This document shows positions 36,927 through 47,626 of a stretch of 64,000 bases of DNA, piece by piece. Source of the stretch: Leucocoprinus leucothites. Its lineage: Eukaryota; Basidiomycota; Agaricomycetes; Agaricales; Agaricaceae. The notes under the pieces are model-generated. The model was not told where the DNA came from. It made no database searches and saw only the letters and a list, made by a program, of their open reading frames with translations. Positions within the stretch are counted from its first letter, which is position 1. The number at the start of each line of letters is the position of its first letter. The position numbers were made by a program, and so were the translations under genes. Location of the stretch: contig JAACJO010000020.1 in NCBI GenBank assembly GCA_013368445.1, positions 310,001-374,000 on the forward strand, in the 5' to 3' direction.

Positions 36927-37300
36927 TGTTGAAACACATGCATGTACATACACTGCTATATGCATGTTCACTCTCAATTATGACATATGCATTCTATTAT
37001 TAGATACCACTATGTTCATGCACTGATACTTCATGTGGACTATACATGTTTTACTATATGTTTTACTTGTACCCTTTACCACCTCGAAATGATGGTGTAA
37101 TGTTCTCTTTATGGTAGATATTATTCAAACACTCTAGTATAAATACCTTGTATTTTCTTTGTATTTCTTTAGTCAATTTTACTCTCTCAGTTACAACTAC
37201 TACCCCATACAAATTCCCATAACAGTTTACTGCCTAGCAAAGTAAGTCATCGACTATGTCATCTACCTTCACCGCTACGCTCCCCGTTGCTGCTTCGACA
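36927..37300 (+). repeat. Copia 3' LTR
   Basis: 374 bp, preceded by the purine-rich tract GAGTGAGGAAGAG, the polypurine tract for plus-strand priming. TATA box at about 37,136. Confidence 0.95.
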
Positions 37301-37887
37301 CAAATGTAGCACCCAGGTCCTCTGTGGTCCTTTGGAAGTGAAGAAGAGCAAGCTTGGTCACAGGTACTACGGATCCAACGAATGGAAGAGTGTACGCAGC
37401 AGACTTGTGGTCAGCAGCGGCTTTGATACTGGCGCCAATAACACGCCCCACCCGACGAGCAGAGGCTACCATATCCTCACACTCCTCATAGGACACGGAT
37501 CCAGTGGGTATGAACTATCAAGAGATAAAGTTAGATAGGTCATCATAAAATTAGTGACGGTCCGGGGGACTATTAGTATGAACACACCTTAGCAGTGTCT
37601 TGAAGCTCATCCAGGGTTCCATTGCACCTGATACTTCCGAGTCAGTGAGGATGCCCTATATGATCATGGTCAGCACGGCAGTAGTGTCTGAGAATCAAGT
37701 ATAGAGCACTCACTGGAGTATGAGAGAAGCTCAGCAAACTTGTCTTCGAGGCACCGATTTTCTGTGCAAGCGAGTCCACGGTGGACTCGAGCGTAGAAAA
37801 TCCATTAATCACCTCTTGCGCCACAGAACTGGCGGCAAGAATACCAGCAGTGTAGGAGGCAATCACGAGCAATTGTTTGAGATACAT
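37301..37887 (-). pseudogene. HsbA-like secreted protein gene, severed 5' part
   Basis: Start ATG at 37,887, then a signal peptide (MYLKQLLVIASYTAGILAA), exon 1 to 37,714, a short second exon ending at 37,588, and a third exon 37,514-37,301 that stops where the copia element begins. The third exon encodes amphipathic helices (CEDMVASARRVGRVIGASI) of the HsbA / cell-wall mannoprotein type (PF12296-like), a family of secreted hydrophobic-surface-binding proteins. The remainder of the gene is at 22,576-22,742. Exon 2 does not resolve cleanly: with the best acceptor (37,656) its 68 nt do not keep frame between phase-0 neighbours, so either my splice choice is wrong or the gene has a one-base lesion. 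Family call is from overall shape, not a clear motif. Confidence 0.65.
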
Positions 37888-38967
37888 AGCAGTGTGAAAG
37901 TGCACCACAGCGGAGGGTTGATTTCATGTTCCACTTTTCGCCTTTAAATTCCTTATCCACTGAGCCAGGAAGAGGCGCATGATTTTTGGAGTCACTCGTG
38001 AATGTCGGCTTCATTACGAGCTAAGATAGCTCAGGTATAAGTGCAAAAATACAAGGTAATAGAGCGGTCTTGCTTGTTTCAAGACGTTGTTTAGATAAGG
38101 TAAGTTTGGACCAGTTCAAAGATGCAGTCCGCTCCCTTCGAAAGAAATACTGCGTCCATGTATATGGGGTTAGTAACATGGAAGAAATTCACTGAGCAGC
38201 TGAATTCGGCGAGTAATCCAGATTGAATACCGTTCAAGGTGTAGTCTGGTAGAGCACGAAAGAGTATTAGTAGACGGTCGAAATTTATGACTATCACCCT
38301 GTAAGCAAATTGGTAAGTGAGGCCTCTGGATTGCGGGGACCCACCGCGGAACGGTCGTGACTTCGAGCCATGGAGGCTCCAGAGAGGGGATGAAAGGAAA
38401 AAGCAAAAAACTCACTTCTCCGAGTGTCTCGGCACAAGCAACCGAATGATTATGCGAGATATGTTTATAGAGGCGGGGTCGGTGGTGGTAATCCAGATAG
38501 AATGGGAGGGGATCAACTACCACAGGCAACTTGATAATCGTGAGCCATTCCGAGTGATAAGAGGTGCTGAGCGCAGGCTCTGCAAGTTCAATAAAGAGGG
38601 TGAGACCAATGCTGTTCATTGTATCCGCAGAGCGCGTCTGGTGAGAACGGAGTGAGATCGAGATACATTGCGATGAGGCATGTTGGTATTGGTGCGGAAA
38701 GCAGCAGTGTCAAACCACCTGGCTCGAGGGCTAGGCTGTGAGGGCCGTAGTGGATGAGGTGGGGAAAAGTTGGGAAATCACGAAGGTCACACTCTATCAT
38801 TGACAACATTTTCACACGTGCGGGCCAGCGCCATACTAAGTAAGTTAAGTATACAAAGAACCTATTATGCATCACAACTAAGAATACGAAATTTCGGTGG
38901 TCACGAAACTGAGTCATGGGACAAGCTACATCGACAATTGAATTCAAGGTCCGTCCCCATTTCCCAA
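37888..38967. other. Unassigned stretch; possible unknown minus-strand gene
   Basis: Minus-strand frames at 38,170-38,619 and 38,588-38,947 are of moderate length and overlap by a frame change near 38,600, which could reflect an intron. I recognise no domain and make no coding call. Confidence 0.25.
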
Positions 38968-40920
38968 TTATCCCTCCACCAATGCACGAACCTTCTTGTC
39001 AAGACCATCTGGAGTTAGAATTTGTTCACCCTGCGGCACTTTTGAAGGAATAATATTGTGGATGCGTTGACGAGAGGACGAGCACTCATATGCCTCAAAT
39101 GCCTCTCTCAGCTCTTCCCACGTTGTTGTCAAAGCTAGGGTAGGTTTGAGCGTAAAGTCAAAGAGTTCTCTCAAAACATGGACGAGATCCATAGTGTAAG
39201 CGACTAGAAGACGTTGAACCTCAGGTCTAGGGGTCATCAATAATTATCGGATCGTACGGATAGGCAAAGACACGTACATGTTTTCCAAAGCAGTGGTCGA
39301 AAGCCATTGCAGAAAGATATACATCAAGCCTAGGATGGCGACGGGCGGCGTAATAGGAGCGGAGGCGGCAGTGACGAGGCTCACAAATTGAGAGATCTTG
39401 TCAATGTTCGGAGAACTGAAAGAAATGTCAAAAGTCATCAAGTAATATACATGAGCACATACGTCGAGACATCAGGTTTCGTATGAACATCTTGGACGAG
39501 ATGTAGCATCAGTTGCTTGAATTCTTCAGTGTTGAGGACCTACGATGAGGACGTAAGTTGAGCAGGCGTCACATAAAACGAATTTAATCTACCTCGCCCT
39601 TAAAGTTCCAACATTTGATGGTGTCTTTGTGGACTTCCATGAGGCACCTGTGAAGCAAGATCCGTCCGAATCCAGGCATAGTACCAGTAAGGACACCTCT
39701 GTAATCTAAGACACTGTTAAGGGGTGCGACGAGACTAACACCTGGGTCACATACAACTAATGCCCTTGCTTTCCAACCAGAAATCGACGTGAATAAATGG
39801 TATTACAGCATAAAAGTGGATGAAACCTATGTGATGCAAGCTTCGATTTTGACCGGGAGACTCGCCCGTTGTGCTATCGCCCGCATGATCCAAGCATCGC
39901 CCTTGAGCCGTTCTTTGACAATATCCCGGGTAACTTCCACGAGAGCCGAAACATCTTCCTTATAGCCTGGACGAACTAGGGAGCGGTCAAGACCGGATAG
40001 ATCATACAATGGCACAAACATACCGAGACTTTGACATAATCCGGCATCGGGATGTTGAGACGCTTCATTGTATGCTGGAGAGACTGCACACATATCTCAA
40101 ACGCTTTCCGGGCCTTGCCTTTACCACGTTCATCGGGAGTCGCTGGATCCATATTTGCGTGCTCATCTTTCAACTCAGCCTTCTTCGTCCTTACTAATCG
40201 ATCGTACTGAGTAAACACAATTACAACAGGAACTGATCGAGAATCACCAATCGATTAGAACGGAGTGTAACAAAGGAGAGGTCAAGAGCGTACTTTAGAT
40301 TTTATAGGCAAATTCGAGCAACTTCTCGTCTCCTATCTCGAATACACGACCCCCGACCGCGGGCGTCTTTGTACAGAGCCTGTCATAATGACGGTCAAAG
40401 GAGCGCCGGTGGGTGGGAAGAGAAATATGCTCACCACAGACCATGGATTCGGTCCTTCAGGGGCAGTCCCTGTTGGGATCGTTGCTCGATAAATTCACGT
40501 ACAATGTCAAAATTGGTAATCTCTCCTGGTTCGAAGCCTTTAGAATCGTGAAGAACAAAAAATGGGTTGTCTTGTGAGATGAATTCTTGCTCAATATCCG
40601 ATTCTCCAGGTTTTAAGTGCGAAACGCGCTACAACAGAAGACTATCAGTGGTAGTTAACCCACATTCGTCCCGCATAAGAGCCTCTTACCGCGCCGGTGA
40701 TACCGAATACACAGCTAACCAGCGACGATTTCCCAACACCAAACTGGTGGGCGATTAGCCCGATGATACGAGAAGGTAAGACCGCAGCTAACTGACCCGA
40801 CCGATGGACAGAATGCGGAATCTAAATCACCGAAGTCAGCAGAAACGACTTGGGTCCTGAAAGCTGTACCTACTTCTGCACACTTTTGATGATATCGTCA
40901 ATTGTGGATTCGGGTTCCAT
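38968..40920 (-). pseudogene. G-domain GTPase (Agaricomycete MMR_HSR1 family), probably inactivated
   Basis: P-loop GTPase of a family greatly expanded in Agaricomycetes. Early exons 40920-40874, 40821-40797, 40743-40690, 40628-40435, 40379-40294 and 40232-40024 are clear. They give KFRILSIGR|FGVGKSS (P-loop GRFGVGKSS), HDSKGFEPG (DxxG-type switch II), WLCTKTP, and VIVFTQYDRLV in the G4 position. Later exons include ALVEVTRDIVKERLKGDAW, the hydrophobic ITPPVAILGLMYIFLQWL, and a C-terminal exon ending VRALVEG at 38,968. Two lesions: an in-frame TAA at 40,297-40,295 just before the G4 exon, and a one-base frame mismatch at the junction of 40,024 and 39,975. Both are inferred from hand splicing; if an alternative splice exists the gene could be active. 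Confidence 0.7.
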
Positions 40921-41275
40921 GGTAGTTGAGGTTAGGGAGTACTGGCCAATGCGCTCAAGTCACCATCACCCTTGCAGCCTTCTTGTTTGTTGACACAATG
41001 TGGGATTGACAGCAGATTACGATTGCTCGATAGCAGCTGCTATACTTAGGTGGTGAGAAATAGGACCGACATTATTGACAGATGAAATGAATGGCATGTA
41101 CGAGCGGCAGGACTACGATTGGTCCAGTGGAGAGATCACACGCTCGATATGTGAAGAGTTGTAGGACCCATGACTCTGGGTGTGACAACTATTCATCGAT
41201 AGCGAGGCACCCATGACTCTCATCCCTCTCCATTGCCGGACAACAGATGGGCATGAATTTCATTTCATTCAATGT
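40650..41275. repeat. Duplicated GTPase 5' region, copy 1
   Basis: Promoter and first three exons of the GTPase gene. Matches 46,945-47,560 over about 620 bp, including CATCACCCTTGCAGCCTTCT upstream of the ATG. Homology ends inside intron 3 on one side and about 350 bp upstream of the ATG on the other. Confidence 0.85.
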
Positions 41276-41929
41276 CGAAGCGGATAAAACAGTGCTAGTG
41301 TTTACCTCTCGAGGGGAGAGAGAGGCTGGCTTGATACCGGCCCCACCCTGAACCAAGAACTTTCCTGAGTCAGGAGTTGAATGAGTGTGAACAATAACAA
41401 TGAAGGGCGCTGATGCCTACATAGGATCACTTATATTAAATTTGAATTGGTCCAAGGATGACAGAACTTGCTGAGCCGATTTATTCGTCAACAATTCTGG
41501 CACCACGCCCTGCCTTCTTCGTTGGTAGCTTTCATGATAGCTCTGCCCCTTGATCAAGTTTCTTTGGTAATGGTAGGACCTGGTTGAGGTTCGTCAGGGG
41601 TCCGAGCGAATTCGTAGGCTCCGCCTAAGAGGTTTTGTAAGTGCGTGCATTGACGGGTGCGCTGCTCTGTGTGAGTTGATGAAGCAGGTATGGTCATCGA
41701 CAGGGAGAGATGTGGGAAAGAGATGAGTTAGGTGCTGTTCGAGGTGTGCGAAAGGGAGAAAGGCGCATCTAATTTCTCCATACTCGGTGTCACCAGAAAA
41801 AGAAGAGTCGTAGGATGAATATAAATAGCGGGCGTAGTGAGACGCTGAAGATCGTACAGGACAAGAACTAAACGGGCGCATCAGCATCAGCATGGCAGGA
41901 GCGGACCGCTGGCACTCACCAGTAATAAT

Positions 41930-42404
41930 GATTCCAACTGAACTTAAACTTGTGCTACTGAAAAGAAAAACGCCGTCAGGCTGGGAAACAAAGGCGAACG
42001 TAAATCAGTCACGTACCTATTGAGAGATCCGACCTCGGGCTCATCTCCGTCTTTCCTGTGTAAATCTTTGATTTGTGGTACTGTCAATCTCCGTCGGCTC
42101 GTCATCATCTTCCTGCTCTGGATTCCCATCGGCTGTAATGTAACTGGCAGAGGTTCAAAGCCTCCGGCGTCTTCGTCAACATCGGGGAAGCAGTTTCTTC
42201 GCCGGTACCGGATATTTTGAACTTGATGCGTACTTCTTCGTATGCTTCACCGAGGAACGATCTGAGACGCTCGCATGTTTGAGCGTTGACAGAGACGTGA
42301 GCCTATGAGGTTTAGTGATGTTCGGTGAGTACCGCGTGGTTCGGTAGAAGCAGTGAAGAGAGACGAACCTGGTTTCTCCATGCAGGATAGGTACTAGAAG
42401 TCAT
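41930..42404 (-). CDS. Hypothetical protein, partial model
   Basis: ATG at 42,404, a 12-codon exon to 42,369, a 66-nt intron with GTTCGT and ATAG ends, then an exon from 42,302 encoding a helical stretch (AHVSVNAQTCERLRSFLGEA). The frame after about 42,210 is ambiguous: an acidic continuation exists in another frame and a further intron is likely. I recognise no family. The opposite strand has a TATA-like ATATAAATAG at 41,818 with an ATG at 41,892, so a plus-strand gene is an alternative. Confidence 0.3.
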
Positions 42405-45240
42405 CTGAGTTCATTGCGATGGTTAAGCAGGGAGAAGGGCGTACAGGTAGTAGCGGTCAAAGGTGCGCTTGATTGTGTACTTGCTTTTACTGCGGATGCT
42501 GGTAAGCGGGGGAAGGGTAGAGAGGATGGGACGTGAGTTTGCCTTGTCACAAAGCTGACCCGGGTTTCTTGGCCATCGTGGAGGACAGCTAATGGTTCAA
42601 TGAAAGTGTGCGGTTTGGGGAGGGTGACATTCGTTCTCTCTCCCGTGGCTCCCATTCATGATCGAAAGTTGCTGGCACTTCGCAAACTTCATTCGTTGAG
42701 GGGAATATGACCCCAGCAATGATCCTATACCTGATAGCTACACAAAATTCTTAGTCGCCCACCAACACGATGAGAACCAGTACATCACTTGCCTAGTTTC
42801 CCTGGATGTCATGCCTCTACCATTATCGATCCCAACGGGCATTCATCTATCATGTGCGCTCTTCAGAGTGTTGCTCTATCTCAGCAGCTTCCGCCTTCCC
42901 CTCCGGCACCAGCTCTATACCACGCTAACTGTTTAACTCAGCATGAGTATAGAGACCATGGAGGGCACTCAGGAGAACACTGGTTCAGCCCCTTCACGAC
43001 TTGACTGCTCAAGCTATGAGCACGTTCCCCGATTGTTATCGCGCAGAAAGGGCCAGTCGATATGACCTCTTCACCGGCGGTACCGTAGGCTTGATAGCCT
43101 CTCACATTCACGTTGGATCCGGGCCTAGTCGTGCTCGTGGTCGAGGTGGTCGAGGTGGTCGTGGTCGTGGGGGCCGTGGTGACCGTTGTAGTAGTCGTTG
43201 GGCCCGAAAAGGGCCGCTAATTTGCTCACCTCATAACAGGAAAGGCAAAACCAAGGTGGAAGCCATAGCACCTCAGGTCGGCAGGTCTTCAAAAGCGGTA
43301 GAAGGGTTGACACCTCGAGAACGGGTACCGCCCATCCCTCAGCCTCTACCATAGTGTCAGCTCTTGAGCTCTGGGGCGTTAATGGTTAGGACTTACCACA
43401 TCCTTATGCCGGCCTACAGCGCTAGCTCGGGGGGTTATCGCTTGAAGGCAGTTGACGCACGGCGTGAAAGGTCTGCCCAAGCAGAGGACAGCTCCAGTGG
43501 GGATACCGGTCCACAAGATGTCGACACACAAATGGCTCCTGTCCCGTCTGGTAGAAGCTCCGATGAAGAAAGCGTTAACAAAGAGGAACACTGCTGGCTG
43601 TGGTGATGAAGGTACTAACTTGATTGTATATGAGAAGTGGCAAGCACTGTAGTGGTCACGTGTGACCAGCAAGGTGAGCCTGGTGAGGCGACTCTGCAAG
43701 CTATCAAGCGGACTCGTTGCTGGCATGTCAAACCCATGAGCGGTTGGGCACGTCAATGCTGTCGACTATCCAGAGCGTAGTCGTCACCGAGCAGCAAACC
43801 CTCTTCTATGTTCTGACTCTTGAACCTGAACGCGACTCTTCCAACCTGCCACCGTGTTAGGCCCCTGAGCAGCCTGCACATTGTTGGTGACACTGCAGTA
43901 ATCGCGAGTGTTGCCGCAGGCCAGAAGATTTCTTGCTGGCATGCTGAGCCCATGAGCAGCTTGGTATGTTAATGGTGGCGGCTGCCCTGAGCACAGCCGT
44001 CACCGAGCGAGTAAACGTTCACCGATTCATTAACCCGGTAGGCCAAACCTTGCCATTTTCCGGCGCTGGTCCATCGTCTCCCATGTCTCCCCTTCCACCC
44101 CGGACAATAATGCGGGAGAACTCACCCGCTAGGTCATTGGCGACAGTCAATCCACAGGACCTTCGTTGCTCACTGCAGAGTTGCACTTGAGGAGTGTTTC
44201 TCTAGTATTGCGCATTGCGACTCTCATCTCCAGCACCCGCACCACCGTCACCACGACCTGCACCCACCTCCGGGGAAGATGGGGGCATCGTTATCCCCAT
44301 CTTCGTCATCTCCGATACCTGTATTGGACCATTGAGCCCAGATATCGCTCTACTCAGGCTGTTTGTTTCGCGGGCGTTCACATCAACGCCATTCATTCCA
44401 GGTTTCTCGAGGAATACGACGATGAAGCAGCAGTACCAGAACAATAAACTCTCCTCCTCTTTGACGCCAAAGGGCGCTTATTTACGGATGGGTATGGGGC
44501 GGCTACAGTGAGAGGAGAGACATGAAGAGGAGATGGCGATAATGTTGACGATTTTGAGCATTGACCTGCTCACCCCCTTACCATGAGTTGATTAATTTCT
44601 CTTCGCTTGATTTGGTCTCGCTCTTCAAATTCCCCTTCCTTGGGGTTTGGTTGTCGGGCTTCGAGATTATGCATCGCATTTCCTACGATTTTATGTGGTG
44701 GATCGGAGGCTGGAGCTTGAGTGATTCGGCCGGTTTCAGACCCTCGCTCGCGCCATTGTCGATTACTGCATGATTCAGATGCTTGTTCTATTCGATGTTT
44801 ATTTAGTAGTTCTTTTAATTCCATATCCTCCTTCTCTCGTGTTCTGATATTAACTTTTGGCCTAACACAGCCATACTGCCACCAAAGCTCGTCCTTTGAG
44901 CTCAATGCCTCATTCCGATACCAGCTTCCCAAGATCCACGGCATCATTGCATTCCTCCATCAGCCACTCCTCAAATTCCTCGCAGCCCGGCCGTCTTCTT
45001 TTTACGTCCAGTCTCTAGAGATAGGCCAGGAATTACGAGGTCGCCACGCACAGCAGCACCTCGTTGTGCATCAGCCTACGTCATCGTTGAACGTTGAGGG
45101 CTCGAGTGTCCTCCTGTTCTATAATACCTCATATACTCACATATCCCAGGACTCGAGCTGGCCTCTGGAATAGCCAGTTCCTCTACTCTGCTCTCTAGGC
45201 CTCAACGAAGTGAATTTGTAGACTCGTTTCTTACACTACA
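42405..45240. other. Unresolved region with possible mucin-like minus-strand gene
   Basis: Several minus-strand frames of 60-125 codons (43,379-43,756, 43,753-43,953, 44,202-44,444, 44,570-44,947) could be exons. Together with the Thr-rich stretch at 43,129-43,195 they suggest a secreted or membrane protein, but I could not build a consistent spliced model and recognise no domain. Confidence 0.25.
43129..43195. repeat. Low-complexity GTGGTCGAG-type repeat
   Basis: About 65 bp of degenerate GGTCGN/GGTGGT trinucleotides. On the minus strand it reads as a Thr/Ser run (ACC, ACG, TCG codons), on the plus strand as an Arg/Gly run. Confidence 0.6.
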
Positions 45241-45259
45241 TATGCCTTGTATTCACAGG

Positions 45260-45830
45260 TAACTTCCGCTCTAACTGGTCCGTGGCTTTATCCCCGGACC
45301 TCTTGGCTTCGGCGAGGGAATTTGACCGCCGTAAGTTGCTGATTGCCAAAGGGATGGTTTATGGAATTGTCTGGCATGACTATCATCGGGAAGGTACCCA
45401 GACACCGATGGGAGGTGTTATTTTTAGGAGTATTCCGCCAGAGGAGTATGACCGATTCGACTCGGAGACTTCCAGGCGATGCGTCACTTCCTGACGGGAA
45501 TGACATTATCTCACCTCGTTCGGTAATAGGGGATTAAGGAGAGTGAAAAGGCGGGGATTATCCAAGCATTTTATCCTCGTGTTCCCTCAGTCCTTGCGAC
45601 AATGAGGAATTTCTATCTCAGCGTAGCCCAGGAAAATGTCATGAGCTCTGCGAAGCTGGTCGTGCCGAGAAGTCAGCGAATCAATATTGTGAATTCGATG
45701 CAACGGAGCAATATTTCTATGAGTTTGAGGCAATGGATTACATGAGAGCAATGCAGATCTACAAGACTGACTCGAAGTCCAAGATGTGGGATGAGTTGTG
45801 GGTCCCACCGTCTTCAGTTCTCAACGCCTA
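45260..45830 (+). CDS. Hypothetical protein, partial model
   Basis: A plus-strand exon from the acceptor at about 45,259 reads NFRSNWSVALSPDLLASARE, then LIAKGMVYGIVWHDYHREGT and IPPEEYDRFDSET to about 45,470. A later frame at about 45,650-45,830 reads EFDATEQYFYEFEAMDYMRA and ends TAA. Both look coding; the join between them and the start upstream are unresolved. No family recognised. Confidence 0.3.
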
Positions 45831-46940
45831 ACTACCACAACACTATTCAATAGTTACTTCAGATATTCTTATGTGGAGTTGTGAAGTCGTATTACTATTA
45901 TACACGCCCAGCCACTCTCCGGCGCATCCTTGTCGGACTATGGTGGTCGCAGGACTGGCCCGCCCTGCGGGCGTGATCACGTCTCACGTTCGGACTATTC
46001 AATGACTGTTGGTTATGGGGGACTGTTTGGGTGACGAGATAAGCCATCTTTGCATGTGGTGCCCCGGGACTAGCGGTAGATGAGCTGACTCGCCCTAGCT
46101 CTGTGGCCGAGAGTATAACCGACCGATCCACCCGCCCCACTGTTCCGAGCAGTAGAGTCGGAGTTAGACGGTGGTTGAGGTCGATGTTAAATTCTAGACT
46201 CATCCTGCTTGCAAATGAGCTCTTGGGAGCTTGGAATCCAAATTCAGGTCATTCTTCATGTAAGGTCGGTAACTTGTACGATGTTCACATGGACAACACA
46301 TAACCGGCCATGATTTCACACCAGACATTGAAAAATGAAACAGTGCAAAGAGTTGAGGAGGGCTGATGGTAGAAATCGGTGCGAAAGAGGAGAGTTCGAG
46401 GCTGTCTACTACCGTGCGTTGTTCCCGTTATAGCAATTTTGATTTATCTGGTTGAAGACACCGCTCGGGCTCAATACGGGAACGGATTGCTCATCAAATG
46501 CTCTCTTCAACAAGAATATATTAGCAAGTGGCAATCTTAATCGACGAAATGAAGGACCCGGCGCGTTGGGACACCTATTAACTACAAGAGGAGCACGCTG
46601 GGGCAAAAAAAATCATTGGCAGCCCGTGCTTAACGTTTCTCGCCGTGTACGTAGCACAAATGATACTGACCACCTGGCACGTTTGTGGCCTGGTGATACT
46701 ATCAGCACCGGAGTCGCGGAAGTGACAACTATGCGTGTGCTCGACGCATGGTGAAGCGCGTCCTCGTAGAGTAATAGTTTTCATGCACGATGCTGGGTAT
46801 CGGTTTGGTGGTGTGCATTGGTGCTGGTTGGGAAATGGGTGTCACGCACGTCCGCATGAACGAGAGGAGGATAATGTAGTAGCCTCGAACCCTGAATAAA
46901 GCAAGAAAAAAGGGAGGTAGCGGGTGAGCATTGTTAGTCG
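45831..46940. other. Intergenic, no gene recognised
   Basis: Short frames only; no domains, repeats or transposon ends seen. Confidence 0.35.
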
Positions 46941-46944
46941 CGCT

Positions 46945-47560
46945 CGGCTATGGTAGTTAACCCGCATTCGCCTGGCATGAGAGCCTTTTACTGCGTCAGT
47001 GATACCGAATACACGGTTAATCAGCGACGATTTCCCAACATCAGACTGGTGGGTGATTAGCACGATGGTGCGAGAAGACAAGACTGCAGGGAACTGACTC
47101 GACCGACTGACAGGATGCGGAATCTAAATCGCCTAGGTGAGTAGAAACGACTCGGGTTCTGAAAGCTGTACCTACATCTCCACACTCTTGGTGATCTCAT
47201 CGATCGTAGACTCGGGTTCCATGATAATTGAGGTTAGGGAGTATCGACTAATGCGCTCAAGTCACCATCACCCTTGCAGCCTTCTTGTTTGTTGACACGA
47301 CGCGGGATTGATAGCGGATTATGATTGATCGATAGCGACTGCTGTACTTAGATAGTGAGAAATAGAATCGACATTGACAGAGGAAATGAATGGCGTGTCC
47401 GAACCGCAAGACGACGATTGGTCCATTGCCGAGATCACATGCCCGATATGTGAACAGTTGTCAGACCCATGACTCTGGGTGTGACAACTCTCATCGATCA
47501 TCGATCATCCCTCGCCATTGGCGGATAACTGAAGGGCGTGAACTTCATTTCATTACCAAG
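46945..47560. repeat. Duplicated GTPase 5' region, copy 2
   Basis: Partner of 40,650-41,275, same orientation. Carries the upstream region and first three exons only. Confidence 0.85.
46992..47222 (-). pseudogene. 5' fragment of a G-domain GTPase gene
   Basis: Copy of exons 1-3 of the gene at 38,968-40,920: ATG at 47,222 (MEPESTIDEITKSVE), exon 2 FRILSVGR, and exon 3 (47,045-46,992) SDVGKSSLINRVFGIT. The P-loop GRSDVGKSS and its splice sites are kept. Nothing after exon 3 is present; homology stops in intron 3 at about 46,945. It is arranged head-to-head with the GTPase gene at 47,627, the two start codons being 404 bp apart. Confidence 0.8.
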
Positions 47561-47626
47561 AAAGTCATTCAGAGGCTCTTCTTGCGCGACTCACTCCCGT
47601 CTTCCTTCCCAAACCCCGTTGTTGCA

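Larger units (their letters stand above)
22743..37300 (+). mobile_element. Ty1/copia LTR retrotransposon with nested Ty3/gypsy insertion
   Basis: Two 374-bp LTRs (22,743-23,116 and 36,927-37,300), both starting TGTTGAAACA and ending CA, flanked by a perfect 5-bp target duplication CAAAT (22,738-22,742 and 37,301-37,305). Internal order gag, protease, integrase, reverse transcriptase, RNase H is the copia order. The gypsy element at 27,868-36,057 splits the region between reverse transcriptase and RNase H. The coding region carries many stops and frameshifts, so the element is dead. It lies inside an exon of an HsbA-like gene. Confidence 0.95.

Noticed and set aside
43001..43354. Arg/Gly-rich plus-strand protein (RGG box)
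   Set aside because: The RGG-like run comes from a simple trinucleotide repeat that reads equally well as a Thr-rich run on the minus strand.
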